DNA of 64,000 nt, from NCBI RefSeq assembly GCF_011742165.1, contig NZ_JAAQTO010000005.1, forward strand, positions 41,839 through 105,838. The letters run 5' to 3'. Below are positions 54,491 to 64,000 of the stretch, piece by piece. Source of the DNA: Billgrantia bachuensis. GTDB lineage: Bacteria > Pseudomonadota > Gammaproteobacteria > Pseudomonadales > Halomonadaceae. Position 1 is the first letter of the stretch. Each line of letters opens with the position of its first letter. The position numbers and the translations under genes are program-made. Below the pieces are notes generated by a model. That model had not been told where the DNA came from. It did no database searches and saw only the letters and a program-made list of their open reading frames with translations.

Positions 54491-54755
54491 GTTCTTGAAT
54501 CAGCGCCACGATGCGACGAAACTCCGGAGCGGGCTCATCGCGCTGCATCAGCCAGGCAAAGAGATCCTGATCCTCACCCTCGATGAAAGCACGATAAGCC
54601 GCCTGGTCATCGGCACCAAGCTGGTCGTAACAGTGCTCGAGGAAAGGGATCAGTAGCAGGTCGAGTTCCCACATCCCGCGCCGGGAGTGCCAATAGAGCC
54701 GCTTGCGCAAGGCAGCGGCATCGGGGGTATTCGCTTCGCTCAACGTCGGCCTCAA
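54450..54755 (-). CDS. sdhE: Succinate dehydrogenase FAD assembly factor SdhE
   Basis: 101 residues. Carries the essential RGxxE motif in WHSRRGMWELDLLLIPFLEH; further family residues in AFIEGEDQDLFAWLM. It promotes covalent FAD attachment to SdhA and FrdA. Followed by ygfX on the same strand, and divergent from ihfB. Confidence 0.94.
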   Translation of the reverse strand: MRPTLSEANTPDAAALRKRLYWHSRRGMWELDLLLIPFLEHCYDQLGADDQAAYRAFIEGEDQDLFAWLMQRDEPAPEFRRIVALIQEHAENADNDPHRPV

Positions 54756-54833
54756 TGGTAGGGGGAATGAGTCATCCAGTATACCGGAGCAGGAAAAATG
54801 GGGCAGTGCTTCGGCCTGCCTTGTTCACTTTTC

Positions 54834-54862
54834 TTGACCATGGTCGTAGTGCGTTGTTTTAT
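54834..54862 (+). promoter_or_regulatory. Probable sigma-70 promoter of ihfB
   Basis: TTGACC, 17-nt spacer, TTTTAT, about 80 nt upstream of the ihfB start. The -35 element is good; the -10 element is moderate. Confidence 0.55.
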
Positions 54863-54944
54863 CTCGGTTTGAGCAGTATGCTGACGGAAGAACAAGAATG
54901 CCACCCAGGTCCCACCGGACCGGGCAAAGCCTGGAGATGACCCG

Positions 54945-55241
54945 ATGACCAAATCTGAGTTGATCGAACAGATCGCCATGCGTCAGCCTGAACTTTCGAT
55001 CAAGGAAGTCGAATCAGCGGTTCGCCTGATTCTCGATGACATTACCGATACGCTGGCCGAGGGTGGGCGAGTCGAGATCAGGGGATTCGGCAGTTTTTCC
55101 CTGCATTACCGGGAGCCACGGGTAGGCCGTAACCCCAAGACCGGCGATCCGGTCGCGCTGGAAGGCAAGTTCGTGCCACACTTCAAGCCTGGCAAGGAGC
55201 TCCGCGAGCAGGTCAATGCCAGCCGCGCCCTCGGCTACTAA
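54945..55241 (+). CDS. ihfB: Integration host factor beta subunit
   Basis: 98 residues. HU/IHF fold with [20 protein letters not shown], the DNA-inserting beta arm with Pro in NPKTG. IhfB rather than IhfA or HU by the [18 protein letters not shown] opening. Bends DNA at promoters and recombination sites. GGAG lies 9 nt upstream. In many relatives rpsA precedes it; here sdhE does. Confidence 0.96.
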   Translation: MTKSELIEQIAMRQPELSIKEVESAVRLILDDITDTLAEGGRVEIRGFGSFSLHYREPRVGRNPKTGDPVALEGKFVPHFKPGKELREQVNASRALGY

Positions 55242-55270
55242 CACTTTCGTCATTCACAAGGGATAGAAAC

Positions 55271-55576
55271 ATGCGTTGGCTCAAAGGCCTGATCCTGGCC
55301 ATCATTCTGCTGGCGGTGCTGCTTGTCGGCATACTCTTCGCCGTCAACAACCAGCAGACGGTACCGCTCAACCTGATCTGGCTGGAGCTACCGCCCATAT
55401 CGCTTTCCGTCTGGCTCCTAGCCGCCCTGGTCTGCGGCGTGGTGCTGGGCATGCTGGCGATGACAGGAGTCTGGCTGAGACTGCGCACCGCACTTTCCCG
55501 CGCCCAGCGATTGAATCGCCAGCAACGCAAGGAACTCGACCGGCTTCGCGTTCAGGAGCTCAAGGAACTGCCGTAA
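55271..55576 (+). CDS. lapA: Lipopolysaccharide assembly protein A domain protein
   Basis: 101 residues, two membrane helices (LILAIILLAVLLVGILFAVN and ISLSVWLLAALVCGVVLGML) and a basic coiled tail (ALSRAQRLNRQQRKELDRLR). LapA works with LapB and FtsH in control of LpxC levels. lapB starts directly after its stop. Confidence 0.93.
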   Translation: MRWLKGLILAIILLAVLLVGILFAVNNQQTVPLNLIWLELPPISLSVWLLAALVCGVVLGMLAMTGVWLRLRTALSRAQRLNRQQRKELDRLRVQELKELP

Positions 55577-56764
55577 ATGCTCGATGCCCTGCTGCTTGTG
55601 CTGCTAGTGGCCGCCGTTGCCATTGGCTGGTGGCTAGGCCGCCGTGAGCGCCAGGGTAGCCATGATCGCGCGCTACCGAATACGCTGTCGCGGGACTATT
55701 TCGTCGGCTTGAACTATCTGCTCAACGAACAGCCCGATCGCGCCATCGAGACCTTCGTCAATGCGCTGGAGGTCAACAGCGAGACCATCGATACCCACAT
55801 TACCCTGGGTAATCTGTTCCGCACCCGGGGTGAGGCCGACCGCGCCGTCAAGATTCACCAGAACCTGCTGGCTCGCCCCACCCTGACGGCGCTGCAGAGC
55901 GAACAGGTACAGCTCGAACTGGCACGGGATTTTCTCCATCTGGGATTGTTCGACCGTAGCGAGCGACTGCTCCAGCAGTTGGTACAGGACTCCAGCCATG
56001 ATGACATTCGTCATGCCGCCAAGCGCCTGCTGGCGGACCTGTTCGATCGTGAGGGAGAGTGGCAGGCTGCCTTTGACGTGGCCTATCCCAATCTGATCCG
56101 CCAGCACGAAGACATCCGCCGGGCAGCGGCCCATTGGCTCTGCGAAATGGCCGATCACGAGCGCCGCTCAGCAAGCCCGGGCCTGGCCCGCAAGCACTTG
56201 CGCCGGGCGCTATCCATCGACCCACGCTGCGTGCGCGCCAACCTGTTGTTAGCGGCATTGTCCCAGGATACCGGGCATTATCGCGAGGCCATCCGGACCC
56301 TCATGCGCATTCCGGATCAGGATCTGGACATGATGCCGGTTGCGCTGGAACCGCTACACCACGCCTATGCAATGCTGGATGATGAAGCGGGACTGGTGGA
56401 TTGCCTGGAGCGGCTGCTCGATCGTGCTCACGTGACCAGCCTGATCATTCTGCTGGCGGAGACTCAGCGCAAGCGCCATGGGCTACAGGTAGCCATCGAG
56501 CTGGTCAGCGAGCAGCTCAACCGAGCACCCAGCCTGGGTGCGCTCGACTACCTGCTGGACCTCTACCAGCACCAGCAGCAACAGCAAGGTGCACCCGACA
56601 ACCGGCTGCAACTGCTCAAGCAACATACCCATACCCTGCTGACGGCACGGCCTAGGCATCGCTGTCAGCGCTGTGGCTTCGCCGGTCAGCCGCTCCACTG
56701 GCAGTGCCCCAGTTGCCGCAGTTGGGGCACCACCCGTCCCATTACCGGCATCGAAGGCGAGTAA
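55577..56764 (+). CDS. lapB: Lipopolysaccharide assembly protein B (YciM)
   Basis: 395 residues. N-terminal membrane anchor (LLLVLLVAAVAIGWWLGRRE), about nine tetratricopeptide repeats with YLLNEQPDRAIETFVNALEV, and a C-terminal rubredoxin-like metal site with two CxxC pairs (CQRCGF and CPSCRSWG). LapB presents LpxC to the FtsH protease. A Gln/His-rich run (HQQQQQG) lies in the last repeat. Confidence 0.95.
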   Translation: MLDALLLVLLVAAVAIGWWLGRRERQGSHDRALPNTLSRDYFVGLNYLLNEQPDRAIETFVNALEVNSETIDTHITLGNLFRTRGEADRAVKIHQNLLARPTLTALQSEQVQLELARDFLHLGLFDRSERLLQQLVQDSSHDDIRHAAKRLLADLFDREGEWQAAFDVAYPNLIRQHEDIRRAAAHWLCEMADHERRSASPGLARKHLRRALSIDPRCVRANLLLAALSQDTGHYREAIRTLMRIPDQDLDMMPVALEPLHHAYAMLDDEAGLVDCLERLLDRAHVTSLIILLAETQRKRHGLQVAIELVSEQLNRAPSLGALDYLLDLYQHQQQQQGAPDNRLQLLKQHTHTLLTARPRHRCQRCGFAGQPLHWQCPSCRSWGTTRPITGIEGE

Positions 56765-56770
56765 GGGTGT

Positions 56771-57472
56771 TCAGCCAGCGGCCAGCTCCTGCTCGATGGC
56801 CGTCAAGGCCACCATCGGATCGTCCGCCTGGGTCACAGGCCTTCCAATCACGAGATGGGTGCTTCCGACCGCCATTGCCTCGGCCGGTGTCATCACGCGA
56901 CGTTGATCGCCATGCTCGGTACTGCGGGGCCTGATGCCCGGCGTCACCTTGAGGAAGTCGTCGCCACACAGCTCGCGCAGCCTGGCCGCCTCCTGAGCCG
57001 AACACACCACACCATCCATGCCGCATTGACGCGCCAGCATGGCCAACCACTCGACATGCTGTGCCGGGGTCGCATCGACGCCTACTTCAGCAAGATCGCT
57101 CGCCGACATGCTGGTCAGTACCGTTACGGCAATCAGGTGGGTGGACAAACCATGGCGCTCCAGTCGCTCTCGTGCGGCTTCCATCATGCGCCTGCCACCG
57201 CTGGCATGCACGTTGACCATCCACACACCCTGCTCAGCAGCCGCCTGTACGGCCCCAGCCACGGTGTTCGGAATGTCGTGGAACTTGAGGTCGAGAAAAA
57301 TCTGAAAGCCGCGCCCATGCAGCGCATCGATCACCTCCGGGCCGCTGCGGGTGAACAGCTCCTTGCCCACTTTGACGCGACAGCGCTCGGGATCGAGCCG
57401 GTCGGCCAGGCACAGGGCGGCATCGAGAGAGGGGTGATCAAGGGCAATGATCAGTGGCGAATCACTAGACAC
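56771..57472 (-). CDS. pyrF: Orotidine 5'-phosphate decarboxylase
   Basis: 233 residues. Active-site [11 protein letters not shown] with Lys and Asp of the charge network, ALDHP at the start, and [13 protein letters not shown] phosphate loop. Final step of UMP synthesis. The GTG at 57472 has GGAG 9 nt upstream and begins [12 protein letters not shown]; the frame is open about 90 codons further upstream but unconserved. Convergent with lapB, 6 nt apart. Confidence 0.96.
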   Translation of the reverse strand: MSSDSPLIIALDHPSLDAALCLADRLDPERCRVKVGKELFTRSGPEVIDALHGRGFQIFLDLKFHDIPNTVAGAVQAAAEQGVWMVNVHASGGRRMMEAARERLERHGLSTHLIAVTVLTSMSASDLAEVGVDATPAQHVEWLAMLARQCGMDGVVCSAQEAARLRELCGDDFLKVTPGIRPRSTEHGDQRRVMTPAEAMAVGSTHLVIGRPVTQADDPMVALTAIEQELAAG

Positions 57473-57651
57473 GTTGAGTGCTCCGGCTGCGTGGTCAGTT
57501 CGCTCGATTATACCAGTCCTTGACGATTCACCGTTCTCTTCAGGCTGAACTATGCTCTTACCTAATATGTGTTGGGAGGCAAGATTCGCCCAAGCAAGAC
57601 AACGACAACGGCCAGCGCTATGCCCCTGAACTGATGGATCGGGAGGACTCC

Positions 57652-58803
57652 ATGACAAGTGAACAACGCATAGGCCCCATTGCCTTGCCCGACAGCCGCG
57701 CCCAGCGAGTGCTGAGTACGCTGCTGGAGGGTTCCGGCGTGACACTCAACGGCGAGGCTCCTTGGGACCCGCAGATCTACCATCCCGATTTCTGCTCGAG
57801 AATCCTGCGCCAAGGCTCCCTGGGGCTGGGAGAGTCGTTCATGGACGGTTGGTGGGAGTGCGAGCAGATCGATGAAATGGCCTGCCGCCTGCTTCAGCAC
57901 GGCCTGGGAGAGCGGGCTCGCCCCCCAGCAGATCGCATCATGTATCGCCTCCAGGCTGGGTTGCTCAATCTGCAGAGCAAGGCCCGAGCCTATATCGTCG
58001 GCGAAGCTCACTACGACCTGGGCAACGACCTGTTCGAGCGCATGCTAGACCCCACCATGTGCTACTCCTGCGGCTACTGGAAAGAAGCCGGAACGCTCCA
58101 CGAAGCCCAACTTGCCAAGCTCGAACTGGCTTGTCGCAAACTCGAACTGCGCCCCGGCATGCACGTGCTCGACATCGGCTGTGGCTGGGGCAGCTTCGCC
58201 GAGTATGCGGCCCGCCACTACGGTGTCTCGGTCACCGGTATCACCATCTCCCGCGAGCAGGCGGAGCTGGCCAGAGAACGCTGTGCCGGCTTGCCCGTCG
58301 AGATCGAACTCAAGGACTACCGCGAACTGACCGGCTGCTATGATCGCATCGTCTCCATCGGCATGTTCGAGCATGTAGGCCATCGCAACTACGACGTCTA
58401 CTTCCAGACCGTCGAACGACTGTTGGCCGAATATGGCCTGTTCCTGCTGCACACGATAGGCTCGAACCACTCAGAGATCAGCGTCGACCCATGGATCGAC
58501 CGTTACATCTTCCCCAACGGGGTCCTGCCATCGGCACGTCATATTGCCGATGCCAGCGAAAATCTGCTGCTGATGGAGGACTGGCACAACTTCGGCCCCG
58601 ACTACGACAGGACGCTGATGGCCTGGCGCGACAACTTCGACGCCCACTGGCACGAGATCGCAGACCGCTACAGCCAGCGCACCGAGCGTATGTTCCGCTA
58701 TTACCTTTCGGTGTGCGCCGGCGCCTTTCGTGCCCGTGACCTTCAGCTCTGGCAGGTCGTTTTCTCGCGTGGTAGAAGGGCGCGCTACGACGCACCACGA
58801 TGA
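57652..58803 (+). CDS. cfa: Cyclopropane-fatty-acyl-phospholipid synthase
   Basis: 383 residues, the same as the E. coli enzyme within one residue. SAM-binding [20 protein letters not shown], catalytic region [33 protein letters not shown], and tail [22 protein letters not shown] [20 protein letters not shown]. Adds a methylene bridge to membrane unsaturated fatty acids. The ATG at 57652 has GGGAGGA 4 nt upstream. Confidence 0.97.
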   Translation: MTSEQRIGPIALPDSRAQRVLSTLLEGSGVTLNGEAPWDPQIYHPDFCSRILRQGSLGLGESFMDGWWECEQIDEMACRLLQHGLGERARPPADRIMYRLQAGLLNLQSKARAYIVGEAHYDLGNDLFERMLDPTMCYSCGYWKEAGTLHEAQLAKLELACRKLELRPGMHVLDIGCGWGSFAEYAARHYGVSVTGITISREQAELARERCAGLPVEIELKDYRELTGCYDRIVSIGMFEHVGHRNYDVYFQTVERLLAEYGLFLLHTIGSNHSEISVDPWIDRYIFPNGVLPSARHIADASENLLLMEDWHNFGPDYDRTLMAWRDNFDAHWHEIADRYSQRTERMFRYYLSVCAGAFRARDLQLWQVVFSRGRRARYDAPR

Positions 58804-59024
58804 GATCGTTGCTGCATGCGGCTTATTCTTACAAGCGACATGGACAATTTCTTACAGCTTCTGCTAGATGATTTACGCACTGTTACAACGTATATTAGAC
58901 CTTCACACAACGGCTCCCTTCTGAAGGCAGGCGACTTCCGCTGATACCATGACGAGGCATCGGGCCGTTACATAACAACACCAGGACTCATGCCTGTGCG
59001 CAGCAGGCCACAAGGGATGCCCGC

Positions 59025-59936
59025 ATGCCTGATGAGAATGCCATGACGGGAGGGGAGCTGAACGAGCCGATCAGCATGCGTGACTTCACGGAACGCCTGC
59101 CCGGCGTTGTCTTCCAGTTTCATCGTGACCATCATGGACACATGCATTTCCCCTACCTGGCCGGTAGCGGTACCGGTCTGCCAGGAATCGACCGCGACGC
59201 CTTGAGCCAGGACGCTCGCCATATGCTCGACCGGCTGGACGAAGAGGATTACCCGCGCGTGATGGCTGCCATCGAGCGCTCGGCTCGCTGGCGCATACCC
59301 ATCGCCACCAAGTTCCGCATACGCCTGTCGAGCCAACGGTGTTGCTGGGTGGCGCTGCGAGCCCAGCCGGAAGACGCGACGACCGGTGTGCTCTGGTATG
59401 GCCTGATGATCGACATTACCGAGCAAATGGCCGAGGAGGCCAGGCTACGCCGGCTCTCCGATACCGATGACCTGACCGGCCTGGCCAACCGCCGCAGGCT
59501 GATGACTCGGCTGGACGAAGAGATTGCCAGGAGCAATCGCCATGGGAGCCCGCTCTCCCTGATGCTGATCGACCTGGATCATTTCAAACGTATCAACGAT
59601 ACCTGGGGACATCTGCAAGGCGATCAGGTTCTTGCCGAGTTTGCCACTATCTGTCAACAACTACTGAGGGAAGAGGATGTCGTGGGCCGACTTGGTGGTG
59701 AAGAGTTCGCCGTGATACTGCCATTGACCCCATTGGTCGCCAGCCGCCCTTTGGCCGAGCGGCTGCGCCGTGCCATCGCCGAGCACAATTTCGGTATCGA
59801 TGCCGGCCAAGTCACGGCCAGTATCGGTCTTGCCGAATATCGCCTGGGCGAGCCAAGAGACACCTTGATCGACAGGGCCGATCGCAGCCTTTACGCGGCC
59901 AAGCATCAAGGGCGCAACCGTGTCGTCAGTAGGTAG
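59025..59936 (+). CDS. PAS-GGDEF diguanylate cyclase
   Basis: 303 residues, soluble. PAS-like domain about 15-130 with PGVVFQFHRDHHGHMHFPYL, then GGDEF about 140-300 with the intact GRLGGEEFAVILP and an RxxD inhibitory site (REED) five residues before it. It should produce c-di-GMP and be feedback-inhibited. AAGGG lies 8 nt before the ATG. The phhB relic begins some 25 nt beyond its stop. Confidence 0.9.
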   Translation: MPDENAMTGGELNEPISMRDFTERLPGVVFQFHRDHHGHMHFPYLAGSGTGLPGIDRDALSQDARHMLDRLDEEDYPRVMAAIERSARWRIPIATKFRIRLSSQRCCWVALRAQPEDATTGVLWYGLMIDITEQMAEEARLRRLSDTDDLTGLANRRRLMTRLDEEIARSNRHGSPLSLMLIDLDHFKRINDTWGHLQGDQVLAEFATICQQLLREEDVVGRLGGEEFAVILPLTPLVASRPLAERLRRAIAEHNFGIDAGQVTASIGLAEYRLGEPRDTLIDRADRSLYAAKHQGRNRVVSR

Positions 59937-59959
59937 CGTCAGTCCCGCTGCCGGGATCG

Positions 59960-60264
59960 TCACGAACTCAGAAGCCGGAATCAGGCGGTTCAGGTCCGAG
60001 GTTCACGAGTGGCGGATCGTCGAGCGCGATGGCATCATGCTATTGAGCGGGTCTTTATCTTACTCGATTTTCGGCAAGCCCTGCCTTTACCAATCGCGTG
60101 GGTGACGTTGCCGAGGCCGCGGGCCACCACCCGGCACTACTGACCGAATGGAACAGGTCACCGTCAACTGGTGGACACACAAGATCAAGGGCCTGCATCG
60201 CAACGACTCCATTCTTGCCGCTAGAACCGACGAGGTAGCGAAACAAAATGTTCGAACATATTGA
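59960..60264 (+). pseudogene. phhB: Frameshifted relic of pterin-4a-carbinolamine dehydratase
   Basis: Across three frames the text reads [94 protein letters not shown], which is a complete PhhB C-terminal two-thirds and more. Three single G losses (near 60057, 60086 and 60149) break it. The start has been lost. PhhB recycles the pterin cofactor of phenylalanine hydroxylase and in pseudomonads sits in phhA-phhB-phhC, where phhC is an aromatic aminotransferase like the next gene. Confidence 0.82.
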
Positions 60265-61435
60265 GCGGGTTCCCGGGGACGCCATCCTCGGCCTGATCGA
60301 GGCCTTCAAGAAGGATACCAATCCTGAGAAGGTCGATCTCGGCGTCGGCGTCTACAGGGATGCCCAGGGCAACACCCCAGTGATGCGCGCCGTCAAGGAA
60401 GCCGAGGCCCTGCTGCTCAAGAACGAAGCCACCAAGACCTATATCGGCTCCCACGGTGCACCCGAGTATGGCGAAGTCATCCTGCCGATGGTGCTGGGTG
60501 CAGGCTCGCCGGTGCTCGAGGCCGGCCGCGCCAGCGCAACCCAGTCGCCGGGCGGTACCGGCGCGCTGCGTCTGGCTGCCGATTTCATCAGCACTCAGCT
60601 CCCCGGCAAGGGCATCTGGGTCAGCAACCCTACCTGGCCGAACCATCACGGCATCTTCACTGCCGCCGGTATCGAACTGCACAAGTACCCCTACGTCGAT
60701 GCCGAGAACCGCCTTGATTTCGACGGTATGCTGGCAGCGGTCAAGCAGATCCCCACCGGCGACGTCATCGTTCTGCACGCCTGCTGCCACAACCCCACCG
60801 GCTTCGATCTCTCACGCGAGCAGTGGCAGCAGATCCTGGAAGTGATCCGTGAGCGCAGCCTGCTGCCTCTGGTCGACTTTGCCTACCAGGGCTTCGGCGA
60901 GGGCCTCGACGAGGACGCCTACGGCGTACGCCTGTTGGCCGAAAACCTCGACGAAGTGATCATTACCAGTTCTTGCTCGAAGAACTTCGGCATCTACTGC
61001 GAGCGCACTGGCTGCCTGATCATGGTGGCGAAGAACAATGAGCAGATGGAAAACATTCGTTCGCAGGTGGCCATCGTCGCCCGCGAGAATTATTCCAACC
61101 CGCCGGCTCATGGCGGCGCCATCGTCAGCGAGATCCTGCACTCCGCCGAACTGGCCGCCATCTGGCGCGAAGAGCTTACGGAAATGCGCGATCGCATCAA
61201 CACCCTGCGCCGCGATTTCGTCGAAGCACTGAAGCCCTACGGGCTCGACCAGAAATATGCCTGCGTAGCCGAGCAGCGCGGCATGTTCTCCTATACCGGC
61301 CTGCAGCCGGAGCAGGTCGACCGCCTGCGCGATGAGTTCGGTATCTACATGGTACGTTCAGGCCGGGCCAACGTGGCCGGCTTCTCCCATGAGAACCTGC
61401 CCTACCTGGCCAAGGCCATTGCGGCAGTCAACTGA
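60248..61435 (+). CDS. Aromatic/aspartate aminotransferase (PhhC/AspC type)
   Basis: 395 residues. PLP-dependent class I fold: PLP Lys in [15 protein letters not shown], substrate-binding Arg near the C-terminus in [13 protein letters not shown], and [17 protein letters not shown]. It transfers amino groups between aspartate, phenylalanine or tyrosine and 2-oxoglutarate. The phhB relic overlaps its start, which suggests it was the third gene of a phenylalanine degradation operon. AspC and TyrB cannot be separated by eye. Confidence 0.93.
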   Translation: MFEHIERVPGDAILGLIEAFKKDTNPEKVDLGVGVYRDAQGNTPVMRAVKEAEALLLKNEATKTYIGSHGAPEYGEVILPMVLGAGSPVLEAGRASATQSPGGTGALRLAADFISTQLPGKGIWVSNPTWPNHHGIFTAAGIELHKYPYVDAENRLDFDGMLAAVKQIPTGDVIVLHACCHNPTGFDLSREQWQQILEVIRERSLLPLVDFAYQGFGEGLDEDAYGVRLLAENLDEVIITSSCSKNFGIYCERTGCLIMVAKNNEQMENIRSQVAIVARENYSNPPAHGGAIVSEILHSAELAAIWREELTEMRDRINTLRRDFVEALKPYGLDQKYACVAEQRGMFSYTGLQPEQVDRLRDEFGIYMVRSGRANVAGFSHENLPYLAKAIAAVN

Positions 61436-61461
61436 CCGACTGCCCGCTTCCTGGGAACAGC

Positions 61462-61491
61462 GCAATGCCCCGGCCGTCGCCGGGGCATTGC
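61462..61491. terminator. Strong hairpin between convergent genes
   Basis: GCAATGCCCCGGC, CGTC loop, GCCGGGGCATTGC: a perfect 13-bp stem between the aminotransferase and the Crp/Fnr-type gene. Neither side has a long T run, so intrinsic termination is likely but not textbook. Confidence 0.65.
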
Positions 61492-61524
61492 GTATATGGC
61501 CAGCAAGCTGGTCTAGTGTCCGCC

Positions 61525-62271
61525 TCAGGCTTTTGCGCCGTTGAAAAGCGGGCGCATGTTCTCGATCAGGTAGCGATCATCGAACCCGGCCTCCTGCTTC
61601 AATGCTTCAAGGTCCGGTATCTTTACGTTGTAGCGATCACGAAAGACAAGACCGTCGTCGCTCAACGCAGTGAAGGTTCGGCTGACGTGCACCGTACTGA
61701 GCCCGAGCAGATCTGCCAGCACTTCCTGCGACAGCGGCAGACGGAAGCTTTCACAGCCATTGCCGTGAGTCTGCTTGAGGCGCTGGCACATCTCGAGCAG
61801 AAAATGTGCCAGTTTCTGGCGCGCATTGCGTCGCGCCAGGTTGACCAGACGTTCCGTCAACATCACTTGCTGGCGGCTGGCAACGGCGAACAGGATCGAG
61901 GTCAGGGTGAACGAGCGATGGAAGATATTGACGAGGTTGCGATGGGGAAAGAAACAGATTTCACCGTCTTCGATCATCTGCACCCCAGCCAGGCGCTGCG
62001 AGAAGGCGAATTCCCGCAGCCCGATGATATCGCCAGGCAAATAGATATCCAGAATCTGACGAGAGCCGTTCTCGAGATTGCGATAGGAAAATGCCCAGCC
62101 CGCCTTGAGAGTACTGAACTCAGCAGCCTCATCTTGCTCTTCCCACAGGATAGTGCCCGCCCGTACTGGTGTAGCGCTATCCTCCAGTTGCGCCAGCAGT
62201 TCCCTGTCCTCGTCCGATACCGGATGAAAATAGTTGAAGTGACGGACAATACAGCTCTTCTCTGAGCTCAT
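61525..62271 (-). CDS. Crp/Fnr-family transcription regulator
   Basis: 248 residues. Cyclic-nucleotide-binding-like beta roll (about 15-135, GSRQILDIYLPGDIIGLREF), a dimer helix, and a C-terminal winged helix with LPLSQEVLADLLGLSTVHVS. It lacks the N-terminal cysteine cluster of FNR/ANR, so it is not an iron-sulphur oxygen sensor. The ATG at 62271 has GAGGAGAG 4 nt upstream. Divergent from the permease gene with 153 nt between, so it may control it; effector unknown. Confidence 0.9.
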   Translation of the reverse strand: MSSEKSCIVRHFNYFHPVSDEDRELLAQLEDSATPVRAGTILWEEQDEAAEFSTLKAGWAFSYRNLENGSRQILDIYLPGDIIGLREFAFSQRLAGVQMIEDGEICFFPHRNLVNIFHRSFTLTSILFAVASRQQVMLTERLVNLARRNARQKLAHFLLEMCQRLKQTHGNGCESFRLPLSQEVLADLLGLSTVHVSRTFTALSDDGLVFRDRYNVKIPDLEALKQEAGFDDRYLIENMRPLFNGAKA

Positions 62272-62424
62272 CGACACTCTCCTCTCGACTAGGAACGCGG
62301 GCCATGCACATGACGACACCGAAGTTAATGGCAGTATACGACAAAGGCAGTCTTGACCAATCAGTCAGGACACGGTCACACTGAGCCTGCCTTGACTACA
62401 ACCCCAACACACAAGAGGCTCATC

Positions 62425-63963
62425 ATGGCGGCTTCCCCTGTGCACTACCCCTGGTACAAGAAGGAGGACACCGATGCCTTCTTCGCTCTCTTTCAGAACA
62501 ATATCGCGAACTTCGTCATCATTGCCATCAGCATGCTGGGCATGGGCTTCCCCGCCTCCATCGTATTCGGTCAGGTATTACCGGGAGCAGCAGTAGCGGT
62601 GATGGTGGGCAACTTCTACTATGCCTGGAGTGCGGCTCGCCTGGCGCGCAAGGAGAACCGCGCGGACGTCACCGCACTCTCCTATGGTATTTCCACACCG
62701 GTCATGTTCGTCTTCCTGTTCGGCGTGCTGCTACCCGCGAAGCAGCTTACCGGCGATGCCGAACTGGCCTGGAAGGTGGCCGTTGCTGCCTGCTTCATCA
62801 GCGGCGCCATCGAGGCAGCCGTCAGTCTGGTCGGCCGCTGGGTCCAGTATCATTTACCGCGCGCCGCCATGCTCGGTGCCGTGGCCGGGGTTGCATTGAC
62901 CTTCATCGCCGGCGAGATGCTGTTCAAGACCTTGGAGATGCCTGTCATCGGCTTACTGGTACTGGCTATCATCATCGTCGGTCTGGTGGCACGGGTCAGC
63001 ATGCCTTTCCGCCTGCCCACTTCGCTGTTTGCCATCGTCATTGGTACTGCCATGGCCTACCTGATCGGCGATGCCGGAAGCGAGCGTTTCAGCGACGCCT
63101 TCACCCACCTCGGCTTCTACCCGTTGCTGCCCAATCTGGCCTGGTTCGAGGGGTTGGGGCTGTTGTTTACCGGTATGCTGGCGGTACTCACCGTCGTGCT
63201 GCCGATCACGCTGTATAACGCCATCGAAACCATGAACAACGTCGAGGCGATGGAAGCCGCCGGCGACAAGTACGATGTGCGCGAATGCCAGGCCGTTGAT
63301 GGCGCAGGCACCATGATCGGTGCTCTGTTCGGCGGCGTCTTCCCCACCACCGTGTACATTGCCACCGTAGGCGCCAAATGGATGGGGGCAGGCCGCGGTT
63401 ACAGTATTCTCAACGGTGCGGTCTATGCCTTGGCCACCATGTTCGGTTTGATCGCCGCCCTGGCGGCCATCATCCCGGTTTCGGTGGTTGCCCCCATCCT
63501 CGTTTTCGTCGGCATGTCGATGATCGCTACCGCCTTCCAGAGCAACGATACGCGCTACTATCCTGCCGTGGCGCTGGCCATGCTGCCCTACTTCGCCAAT
63601 TACGTGATGACCCGCTTCAATCGTGGCGCAGGCGAGGTGGTGGCGGACATCTCGGGCGGCATCGTCGCCATGGGCCAGGGGGCCATGTTCATGGCCATTT
63701 TCATCGGTGCCATGACCGTCTCGGTCATCGATCACCAATTCCGCCGCGCGGCCATCTTCGCCGGGGTGGCGGCCGGCTTCTCCTTCGTCGGCCTGATGCA
63801 TGCGCCGGAACTGGCCCTGAACGCTGCCTGGGATTTCACCCTCGGTTACATGGTGATGGGCGCCCTCTTCCTATACTTTGCCTGGCAGCAAGAGAAGTTG
63901 GCAGCACCTCACGGCTCCTCGTCGCGGCCTGCTCCAGCCACGCAACCGCCGCCGGCCGACTGA
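62425..63963 (+). CDS. NCS2-family nucleobase permease (putative)
   Basis: 512 residues, about twelve to fourteen membrane helices. Family signatures: FFALFQNNIANFVIIAISML, ADVTALSYGISTPVMFVFLF, and TLYNAIETMNNVEAMEAAGD with PTTVYIATVGAKWMGAGRGY. The closest group is the AzgA/uracil-xanthine permease superfamily; the substrate cannot be told. The ATG at 62425 has AGAGG 6 nt upstream and starts MAASPVHYPWYKKEDTD; an in-frame TTG 24 codons upstream has no support. Ends 37 nt before the window edge. Confidence 0.88.
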   Translation: MAASPVHYPWYKKEDTDAFFALFQNNIANFVIIAISMLGMGFPASIVFGQVLPGAAVAVMVGNFYYAWSAARLARKENRADVTALSYGISTPVMFVFLFGVLLPAKQLTGDAELAWKVAVAACFISGAIEAAVSLVGRWVQYHLPRAAMLGAVAGVALTFIAGEMLFKTLEMPVIGLLVLAIIIVGLVARVSMPFRLPTSLFAIVIGTAMAYLIGDAGSERFSDAFTHLGFYPLLPNLAWFEGLGLLFTGMLAVLTVVLPITLYNAIETMNNVEAMEAAGDKYDVRECQAVDGAGTMIGALFGGVFPTTVYIATVGAKWMGAGRGYSILNGAVYALATMFGLIAALAAIIPVSVVAPILVFVGMSMIATAFQSNDTRYYPAVALAMLPYFANYVMTRFNRGAGEVVADISGGIVAMGQGAMFMAIFIGAMTVSVIDHQFRRAAIFAGVAAGFSFVGLMHAPELALNAAWDFTLGYMVMGALFLYFAWQQEKLAAPHGSSSRPAPATQPPPAD

Positions 63964-64000
63964 GCCTTACCGTAGAGCCCCGAAACGGCAAAAGGCCCTG

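Noticed and set aside
56565..56600. CAG/CAA-rich tract in lapB as a simple repeat of interest
   Set aside because: A short Gln/His run inside a tetratricopeptide repeat; common in this family and not periodic enough.
61525..62271. Calling the Crp/Fnr-type regulator ANR/FNR
   Set aside because: The N-terminal cysteine cluster is missing; only one Cys lies in the first 20 residues.
1..64000. CRISPR array or phage defence system
   Set aside because: No regularly spaced repeats of array type, and no nuclease, helicase or toxin-antitoxin genes other than the debated YgfX were seen.
1..64000. Insertion sequences
   Set aside because: No transposase-like reading frame or terminal inverted repeats with target duplication. 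The repeats at 42-45 kb lack these features.

Overview
The window comes from a GC-rich gammaproteobacterium. Gene content and order point to a Halomonas-like member of the Halomonadaceae: one large polar-type flagellar cluster, uvrY/gacA-uvrC-pgsA-tRNA-Gly-Cys-Leu, ihfB-lapAB-pyrF and sdhE-ygfX. The genus is an inference from family resemblance; there is no rRNA here to settle it.

Left part, 1-34,725: flagellar genes. On the minus strand are flagellin (cut by the window edge), two tandem fliD cap genes, a chemoreceptor, an orphan MotB-like protein and a CBS-PAS-GGDEF-EAL protein. Then come flaG and a lone inverted fliE, followed by the plus-strand export/motor run fliFGHIJK-LMNOPQR. The minus-strand rod/hook/filament-junction run is flgBCDEFGHIJ-flgKL, and flgA-flgM-flgN lies on the plus strand. 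Seven sigma-28 (FliA) promoters can be read directly here: fliC, both fliD copies, the chemoreceptor, flaG, flgK and flgM. All have the same 11-base spacer. fliP, an essential export-gate gene, is broken by a deletion of about 52 bases plus frameshift in this sequence.

Middle part, 34,964-41,950: two more GGDEF proteins (one diguanylate cyclase; one GGDEF-EAL protein with both active sites degenerate), an amidase, a short-chain dehydrogenase and a small exported protein.

Accessory part, about 41,950-48,564: a decayed genomic island at tRNA-Ala(GGC). The intact tRNA lies at 48,489-48,564. A 51-nt copy of its 3' part plus its terminator lies 5.7 kb away at 42,690-42,790. Between them are an AT-richer chemoreceptor with its own sigma-28 promoter, an AT-richer transmembrane GGDEF-EAL protein with a solute-binding sensor, and a frameshifted C-terminal relic of a tyrosine integrase. 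A roughly 280-bp block and the end of a 52-codon gene are duplicated on either side of the chemoreceptor.

Right part, 48,565-64,000: conserved housekeeping genes. These are the GacA/UvrY regulator, uvrC, pgsA, three tRNAs, nadB, sdhE/ygfX, ihfB, lapAB, pyrF, cfa, a PAS-GGDEF cyclase, a frameshifted phhB relic, an aromatic/aspartate aminotransferase, a Crp/Fnr-type regulator and an NCS2 permease. The window combines one flagellar regulon with six GGDEF/EAL proteins, several with selectively lost catalytic residues, so motility and c-di-GMP signalling are its main themes.
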